Below, in pieces: positions 52,148-59,961 of a DNA stretch of 64,000 nt. A model generated the notes under the pieces. That model made no database searches. It was not told the origin of the DNA and was given only the letters and a program-made list of their open reading frames with translations. Source of the DNA: Streptomyces sp. cf386. GTDB taxonomy: Bacteria; Actinomycetota; Actinomycetes; Streptomycetales; Streptomycetaceae. Location of the stretch: positions 204,607 to 268,606 of the forward strand of contig NZ_FNHV01000010.1 of NCBI RefSeq assembly GCF_900103585.1. The letters are read 5' to 3'. Each line of letters starts with the position of its first letter. Position 1 is the stretch's first letter. The translations under genes were made by a program, and so were the position numbers.

Positions 52148-53535
52148 CGTCGGCCCGATTCCGCGGCCGGGGTCGTCGTCCCGTCGTCGGCCAGCGCCCA
52201 CCACGCGGCGAGGCCGAAGCAGAGGGCCGTCAGGACGGTGGAGGGGCCGCCGATGTCGGCGTACAGGAAGTTCACGAGCTGCCACAGCAGGAGCCCGCAG
52301 ATCGGGAGCGCGCAGTCCCGGGCGGGTCCGCCCCGCCCGCCCTGCCAGCTCCGCCGCAGTCGGCGTACCGCGCACACCAGCAGGGCCAGCCAGCCGCCCG
52401 CCACCGTGAGCAGCCCCAGCAGGCCCTGCTCGCTGAGGAGCAGCAGGTACATGTTGTGCGGGGAGAGCAGGGGCTGACGTCGGAAGGCCTGGCCTGCCCC
52501 CTCCGTGTCGCTGCCCGACGACAGCGCGAGCGAGGCATGGCCGTCCCGGTGCGCCGGGAACGCCTTCAGCCCCACGCCCGTCACCGGGTTCTCCCGCCAC
52601 ATGCCGGCCGCCGCAGCCCACAGGGTGTACCGGTCGACGACCGACTGGTCCGGCGCGTCGGCGACCTGGGTGATGCTGGTCAGCCGCTCCTGCACCGCCG
52701 CCGCGCCCACGCCGAGCCCGCCCACCAGGACGACGGAAACCGCGACCGCCGCAGCGAACACCTTCGCCGCCCGCCGCACCCCGGCCAGCAGCAGTTGCGC
52801 CCCGCAGACCACCGCCGTGGCGATCCAGGCACCCCGGCTGAAGGACAGCGCGAGCGGCACGAGCAGCGCCAGCGCGCATCCGGCCGCCACGACCCTCCCC
52901 CACCCTTCGGGCGGGGGGACCCCCAGCCGCCGCGCCCGGGTCCCGAGGGCGAGACCGGTCGCGGCCACCACCCCGACCGAGACGACGCTCGCCATCCCCA
53001 TCACGTCGGACGGCCCGAACGTGCCCACCGCCCGGATGCCGGCCCCCTGATACAGCGCCCCGGTCCCCGTGAGGTACTGGTGCACCCCGATCGACCCCTG
53101 CCACACCGCGAGGCCGACCAGGGACCACAGCACCAGCCGGGCGTCCCGCCGGTCGCGCACCAGCAGCAGCACCGCGACCGGGACGAGCACGAACACCTGC
53201 AGATAGCGGGCCAGTCCGGTGATCGCATCGCCACCGCTCGCCGCCCCCGCCGCGGCCACCGCGATCCCCACCACGGGCAGACCGAGCACGACCGCCGCCG
53301 TCCGCGTCAGAGGTCGCCGCGCCCGCCGTACGGTGTGCACGACGGCCCACACGACGACCAGTCCCGATACGGCGTCCGCGGCGGTGAGGCCACTGTCCGG
53401 CGTGACCGGCAGCCCCAGCAGGACGACGACCGCCACCACCGGCAGCACGGCCAGGACGGAGCGGACCGAGCGGGCCCGGCGCAGCGTCGGCAGCGACAGG
53501 ACGAGCGGGGCGGCGACCGCCGGGGGAGTGCTCAC
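52144..53535 (-). CDS. O-antigen ligase/polymerase (Wzy-like)
   Basis: 463 residues with about 11 membrane segments. The Wzy_C region carries LSFSRGAWIATAV near residue 230, followed by a long external loop with GVGLKAFPAHRDGHAS and PHNMYLLLLSEQGLLGLLT, the HN...E pattern of the family. With no lipid A core in this organism, it more likely polymerises exported repeat units than ligates O-antigen. Six bases follow the glycosylphosphotransferase stop. GTG start. Confidence 0.87.
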   Translation of the reverse strand: MSTPPAVAAPLVLSLPTLRRARSVRSVLAVLPVVAVVVLLGLPVTPDSGLTAADAVSGLVVVWAVVHTVRRARRPLTRTAAVVLGLPVVGIAVAAAGAASGGDAITGLARYLQVFVLVPVAVLLLVRDRRDARLVLWSLVGLAVWQGSIGVHQYLTGTGALYQGAGIRAVGTFGPSDVMGMASVVSVGVVAATGLALGTRARRLGVPPPEGWGRVVAAGCALALLVPLALSFSRGAWIATAVVCGAQLLLAGVRRAAKVFAAAVAVSVVLVGGLGVGAAAVQERLTSITQVADAPDQSVVDRYTLWAAAAGMWRENPVTGVGLKAFPAHRDGHASLALSSGSDTEGAGQAFRRQPLLSPHNMYLLLLSEQGLLGLLTVAGGWLALLVCAVRRLRRSWQGGRGGPARDCALPICGLLLWQLVNFLYADIGGPSTVLTALCFGLAAWWALADDGTTTPAAESGRR

Positions 53536-53541
53536 CGGCGC

Positions 53542-55014
53542 TCAGCTCCCCGTCGGCCGTACGAACTGCGCCGCCGTGCGCAGCAGGATGCAGACGTCCT
53601 GCCACAGCGACCAGTTGTCGATGTAGGCGTTGTCGTAACGGCACCGGTCCTCAATCGAGGTGTCCCCGCGCAGCCCGTGGATCTGGGCGAGCCCGGTGAT
53701 CCCGGACCGCATCCGATGACGCGCCGGATAGCCCGGATGGGCCTGGCTGAACTTGGCGACGAAATACGGCCGTTCGGGCCGCGGTCCGACCAGACTCATG
53801 TCTCCGCGGAAGACGTTCCACAGCTGCAGCAGCTCGTCCAGCGAGGTGCGGCGCAGGAAGTGACAGAACCGGCTCATACCCTGGTCGTTCGCCACGCTCC
53901 AGCGGGTCGCCGCCTCGTGCGCGCTGGCGGGCCGGTGGGTGCGGAACTTCAGCATCGTGAACGGCCGCCCGTCCTTGCCGACCCGCTCCTGCCGGAACAC
54001 CACGCCGGGCCCGTCCACGACCCGCAGCGCGAGCGCGCACGTCAGCAGCACGGGGGCGGCCAGCACCAGCAGCGAGCCCGAGAGCACCACGTCCAACATC
54101 CGCTTGCCCACGCCGCCGAGCCGCCGTCCGCTCCCCGGCTCCAGCGACCTGCACGAGAAACCGGCCAGCAGCCCCGCCCGCGTACGGCGCCCGCGGAGGC
54201 CGTACGACGGTGTGTCCGCGTCCTCGGCCAGCTCCCACAGCATGCACCCGTACCCGGCGAGCCCCCGTAGCACGGCGGCCTGCTCCACCCGGGTGGCGGC
54301 CCCCACGACGAGCACCGTCTCCACACCGTTCTGGATGAGCGCCCGGCACGCGTCCTGCGCCGTGGCGAGCACCGGCAGCCCGGGCTCGTCGTCGGTGTCG
54401 CCGAGGACCTCCGGGGCGTCGGCGACGAGACCCACCGGACGGACTCCGCAGTCCGGGTGCCGCAGCAGCGCGGCCGCGACGCCCCGGGCCACCGCGAGCG
54501 GACCGACCACCAGAGCGGGACTCGGCCTGCGCCGCAGCATCCGGCGCCGGTACCCGTGCACCGCCGCGCGGGCCGCGCAGGCCGCCCCGCAGTGCACGAC
54601 GAAGGCGGCGGCAAGCGCGGTCATCGGGAGCGACCGCAGCGGGGAGAACGCCACGACCGCCGCCCAGCCGACGGCGATCCGGGCACAGAGGGCCGGGAGT
54701 TCGCCGAGGACGCCGGGGACGAAGGAGATGTCGTACAGCGAGGCCCGGTGGTTCAGGCCGAGCACACCGAGGGCCAGCAGGGCGAAGACCAGCGGGTACC
54801 TGTGCGCCGAGGGCACGGCCAGGGCGGCCGGCAGGACAGCGGCTCCGTCGACGAGCCACAGCACTGCCCATGCTGCCCGCCGCGGACGACGGGCTCCCCG
54901 CCCGGCCGACGGCCGGCGTCCCGGGGTGGGGCCGCCCGGGGCGGAAACGGAGAAGGTGCCTTCCGGCACCCGCTGCGGCCCCGCGGGCGAGGCGACGGTA
55001 CTTTCCGCGGTCAT
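53542..55014 (-). CDS. Polyprenyl glycosylphosphotransferase (WbaP/CpsE type)
   Basis: 490 residues. The N-terminal part has four to five membrane helices and a CoA-binding-like domain (VETVLVVGAATRVEQ). The C-terminal bacterial sugar transferase domain runs from GKRMLDVVLSGSLLVLAAP near residue 328 through FRQERVGKDGRPFTMLKFRT to LVGPRPERPYF and GITGLAQIHGLRGDTSIEDR. It starts each repeat by moving a sugar-1-phosphate to undecaprenyl phosphate. ATG 55014 is used; an in-frame GTG four codons upstream is possible. Confidence 0.93.
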   Translation of the reverse strand: MTAESTVASPAGPQRVPEGTFSVSAPGGPTPGRRPSAGRGARRPRRAAWAVLWLVDGAAVLPAALAVPSAHRYPLVFALLALGVLGLNHRASLYDISFVPGVLGELPALCARIAVGWAAVVAFSPLRSLPMTALAAAFVVHCGAACAARAAVHGYRRRMLRRRPSPALVVGPLAVARGVAAALLRHPDCGVRPVGLVADAPEVLGDTDDEPGLPVLATAQDACRALIQNGVETVLVVGAATRVEQAAVLRGLAGYGCMLWELAEDADTPSYGLRGRRTRAGLLAGFSCRSLEPGSGRRLGGVGKRMLDVVLSGSLLVLAAPVLLTCALALRVVDGPGVVFRQERVGKDGRPFTMLKFRTHRPASAHEAATRWSVANDQGMSRFCHFLRRTSLDELLQLWNVFRGDMSLVGPRPERPYFVAKFSQAHPGYPARHRMRSGITGLAQIHGLRGDTSIEDRCRYDNAYIDNWSLWQDVCILLRTAAQFVRPTGS

Positions 55015-55034
55015 GTGGTGATGCACTTCCTGCT

Positions 55035-56150
55035 CTAGTTGGATACGACAGGCGTGGGAACGACGCCGAGCAACTCGCGATACAGGTCGGTGACTGCGCC
55101 CGTGGTGTGCCGCAGATCGTGGGCGACGAGCACATGCGCACGGGCCTGCGCGGCCAGCGCCGCACGCAGCGGCTCGTCCCGCAGCAGCGCCGTGAGCGCC
55201 CGGGCCAGCGCGCCGGGATCCTCCGGCGGCACCAGACAGGACGGCTGATGGGAGGGCGGCAGGCTCTCGCGCGCCCCGTCCACGTCCGTGACGAGGACCG
55301 GCCGGGCACACGCCATGGCCTCCAGCGGGGCGAGCGCCATCCCCTCCCAGCGGGACGGCAGGACGACGACGTCGGCGGCCCGGTACCAGGGGGCGACGTC
55401 GGACGCGGCGCCGGCGAACTCCACCGACGCGGGCGCACCGCGGCGCAGCAGCTCCGCGTCCGGCCCGTCGCCGACCAGCACCAGCCGGGCACCGGCCACC
55501 CGCCGCACCACCTCGGGCCAGGCCCGCACCAGCACGTCCTGCCCCTTCTGGCGGCACAGCCGGCCCACGCACACGACGAGCGGACCGACCCCCGACCGCG
55601 CGCTGTCCCCCTCCGGACGGAACCGGCCGGTGTCGACACCGTTGGGGACCACCTGCCAAGGGGCGGCGATTCCGCACCTCTCCCCGGTGCGCCGCTCGGC
55701 GTCGCTCACACACACCACGCGCGTCGCCCACCGCGCCCCGAACCGCTCCCAGCCCAGCGCCAGCCGCGCGACGACACCGTCCGCGGCCTCGAACGACCAG
55801 GCGTGCGGCTGGAAGACGGTCGGCAGTCGGCCATGTACCGCGAGCCGGGCCGCGAGCCCCGCCTTCGCGCTGTGCGCGTGCACCAGGTCCGGCCGCACAT
55901 CGCGCACCAGCCGCTTCAACCGCCCTACCTCGTCCGGGAGTCGGGGCCCCGGCGCCCGGGTCGCGTCCCAGCGCAGCGTGGTGCCGCCCGACGCGCGCAG
56001 GGAGTCCGTCAGCGTGCCCCCTTCCGGACAGGCCACCGTGACCCGCAGCCCGGCGGCCACCTGCGCCGCCACCAGGTCCGTCACGACCCGCGCGACACCG
56101 CCCTCGACGGGCTGCGCGACATGCAGGACGTGCGGCGCGGAAATGCGCAT
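55035..56150 (-). CDS. Glycosyltransferase family 4, first gene of the polysaccharide operon
   Basis: 371 residues, GT-B fold. The N-terminus reads HVLHVAQPVEGGVARVVTDL. The donor domain has VCVGRLCRQKGQDVL near residue 193 and the E-x7-E motif in PSRWEGMALAPLEAMACARPV near 270. It should extend the lipid-linked unit begun by the glycosylphosphotransferase. It stands 20 bp upstream of that gene, behind a 360-bp promoter region shared with the small secreted protein gene at 56512. Confidence 0.91.
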   Translation of the reverse strand: MRISAPHVLHVAQPVEGGVARVVTDLVAAQVAAGLRVTVACPEGGTLTDSLRASGGTTLRWDATRAPGPRLPDEVGRLKRLVRDVRPDLVHAHSAKAGLAARLAVHGRLPTVFQPHAWSFEAADGVVARLALGWERFGARWATRVVCVSDAERRTGERCGIAAPWQVVPNGVDTGRFRPEGDSARSGVGPLVVCVGRLCRQKGQDVLVRAWPEVVRRVAGARLVLVGDGPDAELLRRGAPASVEFAGAASDVAPWYRAADVVVLPSRWEGMALAPLEAMACARPVLVTDVDGARESLPPSHQPSCLVPPEDPGALARALTALLRDEPLRAALAAQARAHVLVAHDLRHTTGAVTDLYRELLGVVPTPVVSN

Positions 56151-56511
56151 GACCGAGGCTGCCCTTCCAAGAAACGAGTCCGAACCAGCAAGAGGGTCTG
56201 AGGGTCAACCGGCTTTCTGGATGCTGGGGATGAGCGGCACCAGACACTTATCCATATTTAACGGTCGTAGGGTCGACCGTGTCGGAACGGCGGCGCGTTC
56301 CGAGTTGATTGCCAAGCGATGTCACCCGTTTGGTCGGCACAACGGGTCTTTTCGTATGAGTTCCTGGAAGTTGTCCGCGGCAGAGTTTCCAGACAGTCCC
56401 CGTGTCGTTAGCCCAAGAGAACCGAGACCGACTCACTCACGGCGCCTGCGGAATGAAATCCCCTTCGCCGAACGCGAGTTACGGAAGTCGAGTCCCCAGG
56501 AAAGGACAATG
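56151..56511. other. Divergent promoter region of the polysaccharide operon
   Basis: 361 bp without a gene. A locally AT-rich stretch near 56248-56262 (TATCCATATTTAACGG) offers minus-strand -10-like sequence. ACCCGTT (56324-56330) pairs with AACGGGT (56341-56347) and is followed by CTTTT, a terminator- or attenuator-like hairpin on the plus strand before the small secreted gene. Confidence 0.5.
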
Positions 56512-56817
56512 ATGAAGAACCTGAAGGCTGCCGCGGTTGTCGCCGGCTCCCTCGCCGTTGCCGGTGTCGCCGGGCCCGCCGCCGCGGTGGACATGCCCGC
56601 GACGGGCCTCGTCGACAACGGGAAGTCGGTCGCCCGCAGCCTCCCCTCGGCCGCCAAGGTGCCGACGGGCTACGTGGGCAACAACGTCAGGACCACGACG
56701 GACGGTGTCAAGCAGGGCGTGAACAAGACGGGCGTGGTGAAGACCCCCGTCATCGGCGGGACCATCCCGAACCCCGTCGACGGCAAGCTGCTCGGCGGGC
56801 TCCCGATCAACAGGTAG
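56512..56817 (+). CDS. Small secreted protein of unknown function
   Basis: 101 residues. The signal peptide MKNLKAAAVVAGSLAVAGVAG ends at about AAA-VD (residue 25). The mature 76 residues are Gly/Val/Thr/Asn-rich without cysteine: ATGLVDNGKSVARSLP, PTGYVGNNVRTTTDGVKQGV, then NKTGVVKTPVIGGTIPNP. I recognise no family. GGAAAGGA precedes two tandem ATGs; the second has the better 5-base spacing. It is divergent from the polysaccharide operon and ends at a 13-bp-stem terminator. A surface or matrix protein is a reasonable guess. Confidence 0.8.
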   Translation: MKNLKAAAVVAGSLAVAGVAGPAAAVDMPATGLVDNGKSVARSLPSAAKVPTGYVGNNVRTTTDGVKQGVNKTGVVKTPVIGGTIPNPVDGKLLGGLPINR

Positions 56818-56884
56818 GCGATCCCAGTAGCGATCGGACAGGCGACTCGTTCCTCGACTTCGTCGCCCGTCGGCTCGATGTTCA

Positions 56885-56915
56885 GGGTCGACTCCGCACT
56901 CCGCGGAGTCGACCC
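56885..56915 (+). terminator. Terminator after the small secreted gene
   Basis: GGGTCGACTCCGC (56885-56897) pairs perfectly with GCGGAGTCGACCC (56903-56915) around ACTCC; TTCGGCGTTTTC follows. Confidence 0.85.
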
Positions 56916-57052
56916 TTCGGCGTTTTCGGGGGAGCGATTCCTCTTATGGTCGGCCTCGTTGGGCCAAATGAATGAGGCAGGGTGACCACACGGGTTTCAG
57001 CATCGTTGTTCCAAGTGAATCGGCGCTCATTCCTCCTTGTCGGCGCTCTCTC

Positions 57053-57092
57053 CGTGGGCCCGGTCCGCACTCCCATGCGGACCGGGCCCACG
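57053..57092. terminator. Bidirectional 16-bp hairpin terminator
   Basis: CGTGGGCCCGGTCCGC (57053-57068) and its exact complement (57077-57092) form a perfect 16-bp stem with an 8-base loop; CCTTTTGG follows on the plus strand. It insulates the small secreted gene from the three convergent paralogues. Confidence 0.85.
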
Positions 57093-57141
57093 CCTTTTGG
57101 TGCGGAGATCTCCGTGCACAAAGGCCGAGTGCACAAAGGCC

Positions 57142-57177
57142 GATGGCGGCCCACCGGGTTTCCGGCGGACCGCCATC
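57142..57177 (-). terminator. Terminator of secreted paralogue A
   Basis: Arms 57142-57152 and 57167-57177 pair over 11 positions in minus-strand RNA, one a G-U pair, 15 bp after the stop of paralogue A. The wobble only forms on the minus strand, which gives its direction. Confidence 0.65.
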
Positions 57178-57191
57178 GGGCGAAGGACTGC

Positions 57192-57512
57192 TCAGAGGAC
57201 GAGGCCGCCGGTGTACGAGCCGGTCTGCTGCTGGTTGACCGTGCCCGTGTTGCAGGAGGCGTAGTGCGAGTTCGTCGCGATGACGCCGCCGAGGACGGCT
57301 CCGTTCGACCACGGGGCGAGGCAGCGACCGTCGACCAGGGTGCCGTTGACCACGGCGATGCCCTGCTGCGGTTCGTTCACGACGACCGGGGCCGTCGAGA
57401 AGCCGCTGCCGCCCTTGACGGTGGTGACATCGCTGTCGGCGGAGGCGGTGCCGCCGGCCGCCAGGACGATGCCCGCGGCGATGGCGGAAATGGCCGTAAC
57501 CTTGTTACGCAT
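57192..57512 (-). CDS. Secreted two-cysteine protein, paralogue A
   Basis: 106 residues. Signal peptide to about ASA-DS (residue 26), mature part about 80 residues. Conserved with paralogues B and C: GGSGFSTAPVVVNEPQQG, then C64 before APWSNG, and NSHYASCNTGTVNQQQ with C87. The two cysteines, 23 apart, probably form one disulfide. I recognise no family: chaplins and rodlins are similar in size, secretion and cysteine number, but their sequence motifs are absent. It is the last of three tandem genes, with a leader copied from paralogue B. Confidence 0.85.
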   Translation of the reverse strand: MRNKVTAISAIAAGIVLAAGGTASADSDVTTVKGGSGFSTAPVVVNEPQQGIAVVNGTLVDGRCLAPWSNGAVLGGVIATNSHYASCNTGTVNQQQTGSYTGGLVL

Positions 57513-57546
57513 GAGCTGAGCCTTTCCGGGCTGCGTTTGGGATTGA

Positions 57547-57571
57547 CCTGATCCGAATGGCGCGGATCAGG
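57547..57571 (-). terminator. Hairpin between paralogues B and A
   Basis: CCTGATCC (57547-57554) and GGATCAGG (57564-57571) form a perfect 8-bp stem starting two bases after the stop of paralogue B. There is no T-run, so it may lower, not stop, read-through into A. Confidence 0.55.
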
Positions 57572-57573
57572 AG

Positions 57574-57894
57574 TCAGAGGACGAGGCCGCCCTTGTAGTG
57601 GCCGGACTGCTGCTGGTTGACCGTGCCCGTGTTGCAGGAGGCGTAGTGCGAGTTCGTCGCGATGACGCCGCCGAGGACGGATCCGTTGGACCACGGGGCC
57701 GCGCAACGGAGGTCGACGGCGCTGCCGTTGACGATGAGCACGCCCTGCTGGGGTTCGTTTACCACGACCGGGGCCGTCGAGAAGCCGCTGCCACCCTGGA
57801 CGGTGGTGACATCGCTGTCGGCGGCGGCGGTGCCGCCGGTCGCCAGGACGATACCCGCGGCGAGAGCGGAAATGGCCGTAACCTTGTTACGCAT
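57574..57894 (-). CDS. Secreted two-cysteine protein, paralogue B
   Basis: 106 residues with the same signal peptide as A (MRNKVTAISA-type), cleaved around AAA-DS. Cysteines at 64 and 87 are conserved. B differs from A mainly at residues 51-65 (GVLIVNGSAVDLRC) and in the end SGHYKGGLVL. It shares with A about 40 bp of the region upstream of the start, including CTTTCCGGGCTGCGTT, so the duplication included the leader. The role is unknown; the setting suggests the cell surface. Confidence 0.85.
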   Translation of the reverse strand: MRNKVTAISALAAGIVLATGGTAAADSDVTTVQGGSGFSTAPVVVNEPQQGVLIVNGSAVDLRCAAPWSNGSVLGGVIATNSHYASCNTGTVNQQQSGHYKGGLVL

Positions 57895-57957
57895 GAGTTG
57901 CCCCTTTCCGGGCTGCGTTGGGGGATTAACCTGCTGCGAAATCGCTCGGAGCAGAGG

Positions 57958-58293
57958 TCAGGCGATGAGGCCACCGGTGTAGTTGCCGGTCTGCTGCTGG
58001 TTGACCGTGCCCGTGTTGCAGGAGGCGTAGTGCGAGTTCGTCGCGAGGACGCCGCCGAGGACGGAGCCGTTGGACCACGGGGCGATGCAGCGACCGTCGA
58101 CCAGGGTGCCGTTGACGATGAGCACACCTTGCTGGGGCGCGTTCACGACGACCGGGGCCGACGAGAAGCCGCTGCCACCCTTGACAGTGGTGGTCTTGCC
58201 GTTGCCGTCGTACTCACCAGCTGAGGCAATGCCGGCGCCGGCGACGACGGTGCTGAGGGCGAGGGCCGTGATGACCGCGAACTTCTTGGGCAA
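57958..58293 (-). CDS. Secreted two-cysteine protein, paralogue C
   Basis: 111 residues. The signal peptide is different (MPKKFAVITALALSTVVAGA) and the mature N-terminus is longer (GEYDGNGKTTT) than in A and B. The shared core GGSGFSSAPVVVN, C69 and C92 are kept. It is first in the trio and has its own leader with GGAAGGAA, so its promoter probably drives the set. Its DNA matches A in the middle and B on either side, a mosaic that suggests gene conversion. Confidence 0.85.
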   Translation of the reverse strand: MPKKFAVITALALSTVVAGAGIASAGEYDGNGKTTTVKGGSGFSSAPVVVNAPQQGVLIVNGTLVDGRCIAPWSNGSVLGGVLATNSHYASCNTGTVNQQQTGNYTGGLIA

Positions 58294-58475
58294 CTTGGTT
58301 CCTTCCTGAATTCACGGTTGCGCACGCTTACGAAAAGGAAACCCGTATATGCACGCATAAGTCACGGTGGGAACAATCAAACGTGGACAGATTCCTTCGG
58401 ATGGCGCAATGCGGCCCGCCCGCCGCTCACCAGGATTTAGTCCGAGTTCCCGGAGTTGCCGGACGCCGACATGCG

Positions 58476-58512
58476 TCCGGCCCACCGGCGGGGTGCGGGC
58501 CGGTGGGCCGGA
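58476..58512 (-). terminator. Terminator after the 135-residue secreted gene
   Basis: TCCGGCCCACCGGC (58476-58489) and GCCGGTGGGCCGGA (58499-58512) form a perfect 14-bp stem, 80 bp past the stop at 58592. The surrounding gap (58294-58591) has no credible gene and must also hold the promoter of paralogue C. Confidence 0.75.
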
Positions 58513-58591
58513 TTGGTCGTGCGCGGGTTGCCGAGAACCGGATCAGAGTCTCAGAATTCCGGGGCCAGGGACTCGTACGGTTGCCGGGTCG

Positions 58592-58999
58592 TCACTTGGG
58601 AAGGAAGGAGCCGAAACCGGCGGCGGTCGGCGCCTTCAACGGGCGGACCTGGACGGAGCCACTGCCGGCCGGGTTCTTCACCGGAATGGTGGGTCGCTTC
58701 ACCGCGTCCGGGTCCATTCCGTCCAGGTAAACGCCGGACAACCCGCCCGCGTTCTTGCTGTTCTTGTCGAACGCGCTGCCCTTCGCGATCGAACCGTCGC
58801 GGGCCAGCCGCGTCACGGTGTCGGCCGCCGGCAGGATCGCCGGGCTCACCTTGGACGGGGACACGAGACCGAGCGGACTGGCCGCGACACCCGATCCCCC
58901 CGTGGACGACCCGGTAGCGGCCGCCGCCGAGACGGCGGAACCGCCTACAAGACCCGCACCGATGGCCAACGCCGCAGTGGTGAAAACTGCCTTCTTCAT
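58592..58999 (-). CDS. Secreted protein of unknown function
   Basis: 135 residues. Signal peptide with core VFTTAALAIGAGLVGGSAVSA, cleaved near AAA-AT. The mature part is Ser/Ala/Pro/Gly-rich and has no cysteine: SPLGLVSPSKVSPAILPAAD, then TRLARDGSIAKGSAFDKNSK and GLSGVYLDGMDP. The regular PTIPVKNPAG and the end AGFGSFLPK match nothing I know. GAGG precedes two tandem ATGs; the second (58999) has better spacing, as in the gene at 56512. It ends at its own 14-bp-stem terminator. Confidence 0.8.
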   Translation of the reverse strand: MKKAVFTTAALAIGAGLVGGSAVSAAAATGSSTGGSGVAASPLGLVSPSKVSPAILPAADTVTRLARDGSIAKGSAFDKNSKNAGGLSGVYLDGMDPDAVKRPTIPVKNPAGSGSVQVRPLKAPTAAGFGSFLPK

Positions 59000-59247
59000 C
59001 ATTCACCTCGCTTGAAAGTACCTCTGATCCGACGGTTGGAGAACATAGCAGTACACGGCGCCCGCAAAAGCGACGCGTTGCTCCATACGCATGAAAATCG
59101 CTGGATTGAAGAATGGAATGCACAGAGGCATTCGGAGGGATTGGCGGCTGGTCGGCAAAACGACTGATCATATGGTGCGTCCGGCTTAATTCGATAGCCT
59201 GCGCGAGTTGAATCAGGAAAAGCGGCGCGTGTCCTACCCTCGCCGCC

Positions 59248-59961
59248 ATGACCATCGACACCGCCACGTTCACGCCGATCTGGTCGGAGGAGTTCGACGC
59301 ACCGATCGAGTGGGGCGCCATCTGGGTCGGCGATCGGACCAGCGCCTACCGCTACTGCGATCACAATCCGGACGACAACAAACTCGACTGGCTCGACCCC
59401 GCCTGTGTGACCGTCTCGGGAGGCGTGGCCACCTTCACCGCCACACCGGCCGGCCGCACCCTGGAGAACGGCCTGCAGGCCTGGCGCACCGGGCTGCTCA
59501 CCACCGAGTACTCCGCCGAGGGCTTCCAGGTGCGGACCGGGGACCATGTCGAGACCCGCGTCAAACTGCCCTCGGGGACCGGGGCCTGGCCGGCGCTGTG
59601 GACCTGGAGGGACGGTGGGAACGAGGTCGACTCCTTCGAGTACCACCCGGACAACCCGAACCTGCTGGAGCTGTCCAACAACGTCAACCGCGCGTCGACC
59701 TACTACACCGACGCCGACGCGATCGCCCCGGACCGCTGGGTGACCGTCGGCACCACCTACGGCGCGCGTTCCGTCGAGTGGTACGTCAACGGAGCATGCG
59801 TCTTCTCCGACGGCACCGGCGTGGGCGACGACTGGTCGGCGTATCCGATCCTGAACCTGTCGCTGAGCGCCGGTCAGTGGCACCCGGCCCCCTGCGACCC
59901 GGCGCCGATCACCTTCGCCGTCGACCACCTCCGCGTCTACCGCGAGGCCGCCCGGTGGTGA
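59248..59961 (+). CDS. GH16-like beta-glucanase without signal peptide
   Basis: 237 residues covering a concanavalin-like beta-sandwich. The catalytic motif is EVDSFEYHP near residue 130, matching the GH16 E-x-D-x-x-E pattern, and the surrounding AWPALWTWRDGGNE fits the family. GH16 enzymes cut beta-1,3(4)-glucans or galactans. There is no signal peptide from the ATG at 59248, and the frame upstream gives none, so export is unexplained. Its TGA overlaps the GTG of the VKOR gene. Confidence 0.82.
   Translation: MTIDTATFTPIWSEEFDAPIEWGAIWVGDRTSAYRYCDHNPDDNKLDWLDPACVTVSGGVATFTATPAGRTLENGLQAWRTGLLTTEYSAEGFQVRTGDHVETRVKLPSGTGAWPALWTWRDGGNEVDSFEYHPDNPNLLELSNNVNRASTYYTDADAIAPDRWVTVGTTYGARSVEWYVNGACVFSDGTGVGDDWSAYPILNLSLSAGQWHPAPCDPAPITFAVDHLRVYREAARW

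Noticed and set aside
56151..56511. ydaO-type c-di-AMP riboswitch or other known riboswitch before the small secreted gene
   Set aside because: Only a simple 7-bp hairpin is visible; I cannot find the conserved loops of a known class.
56982..57551. 189-aa plus-strand ORF across the terminators and paralogue A
   Set aside because: It runs through a 16-bp terminator hairpin and antisense to a gene with a signal peptide and paralogues; its start has no good ribosome site.
57192..58293. Chaplin or rodlin genes
   Set aside because: Size, secretion and two cysteines fit, but the chaplin VCGN-type core and rodlin repeats are absent, so I leave the family unnamed.
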